The notes beneath the pieces are model-generated. The model worked only from the letters and a program-made list of their open reading frames with translations. It had not been told where the DNA came from and did no database searches. This document shows positions 31,787-31,859 of a DNA stretch of 31,859 nt, in pieces; position 1 is the first letter of the stretch, and every line of letters starts with the position of its first letter. The position numbers and the translations under genes were made by a program. Source of the DNA: Bacillota bacterium (GTDB lineage: Bacteria > Bacillota_G > Limnochordia > DTU010); the NCBI GenBank assembly GCA_012799255.1, contig JAAZLQ010000242.1:1-31859 (forward strand), read 5' to 3'.

Positions 31787-31859
31787 TGGGGTTAGTTTCA
31801 GGATCGCTCACCTCCTGCTTAGAAATACTGCTGCTAAATGATCCGTCCTTGGAGACTCC

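Overview
The window looks like ordinary chromosome from a spore-forming Bacillota (Firmicutes) of Clostridia or Limnochordia type. The signs are two CotF-type spore coat proteins, a SpoVK-like AAA ATPase, a divergent lexA/yneA-type pair with GAAC-N4-GTTC SOS boxes, a T-box riboswitch, strong AGGAGG ribosome sites, frequent TTG/GTG starts and many intrinsic terminators. The taxonomic placement is inferred from gene content, not from a search. I see no insertion sequence, prophage, CRISPR array or integrase.

Left part (1-8827, mostly + strand): three eroded or edge-truncated GNAT acetyltransferase remnants, a CPBP membrane protease, a MATE exporter (- strand), an RsmC-like methyltransferase, a HelD-type helicase, and an ABC-F protein behind what looks like a ribosome-controlled attenuator with a three-codon leader peptide. 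Next comes a polyprenyl diphosphate synthase that converges, with no spacer, on a YtpB-type C35 terpene cyclase gene. That pair suggests a sesquarterpene branch.

Middle (9986-17484): tRNA-Trp, a PduL-type phosphotransacylase next to transketolase, two coat protein genes, a DUF438/hemerythrin/PAS sensor-like protein, a DEDDh exonuclease with a zinc ribbon, and a thioredoxin whose promoter spacer is filled by a CsoR/CstR-type palindrome. These are followed by initiator tRNA-fMet, a MutT-like Nudix protein and DegV; the last two genes overlap tail to tail.

17576-21462: a complete Trp-specific T-box leader (specifier UGG) with its own promoter and terminator points toward trpS but is separated from it by a HAD phosphatase gene on the opposite strand. 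After trpS is a 466-base gene-free stretch with stacked hairpins, then the yneA-like/lexA divergon with three LexA boxes.

Right part (21502-31859, all - strand): three small unknown genes, then a long operon-like run read as mutS, mutL, miaA, spoVK-like, an 83-residue unknown, ynbB (methionine gamma-lyase-like), mgtC and surE. The order resembles the Bacillus mutSL-miaA-spoVK-ynbB neighbourhood but lacks hfq and hflX at the expected places.

The most interesting points are regulatory: the T-box cut off from trpS, the ABC-F attenuator, the thioredoxin operator, and several genes whose best ribosome site points to a CUG or AUC start.
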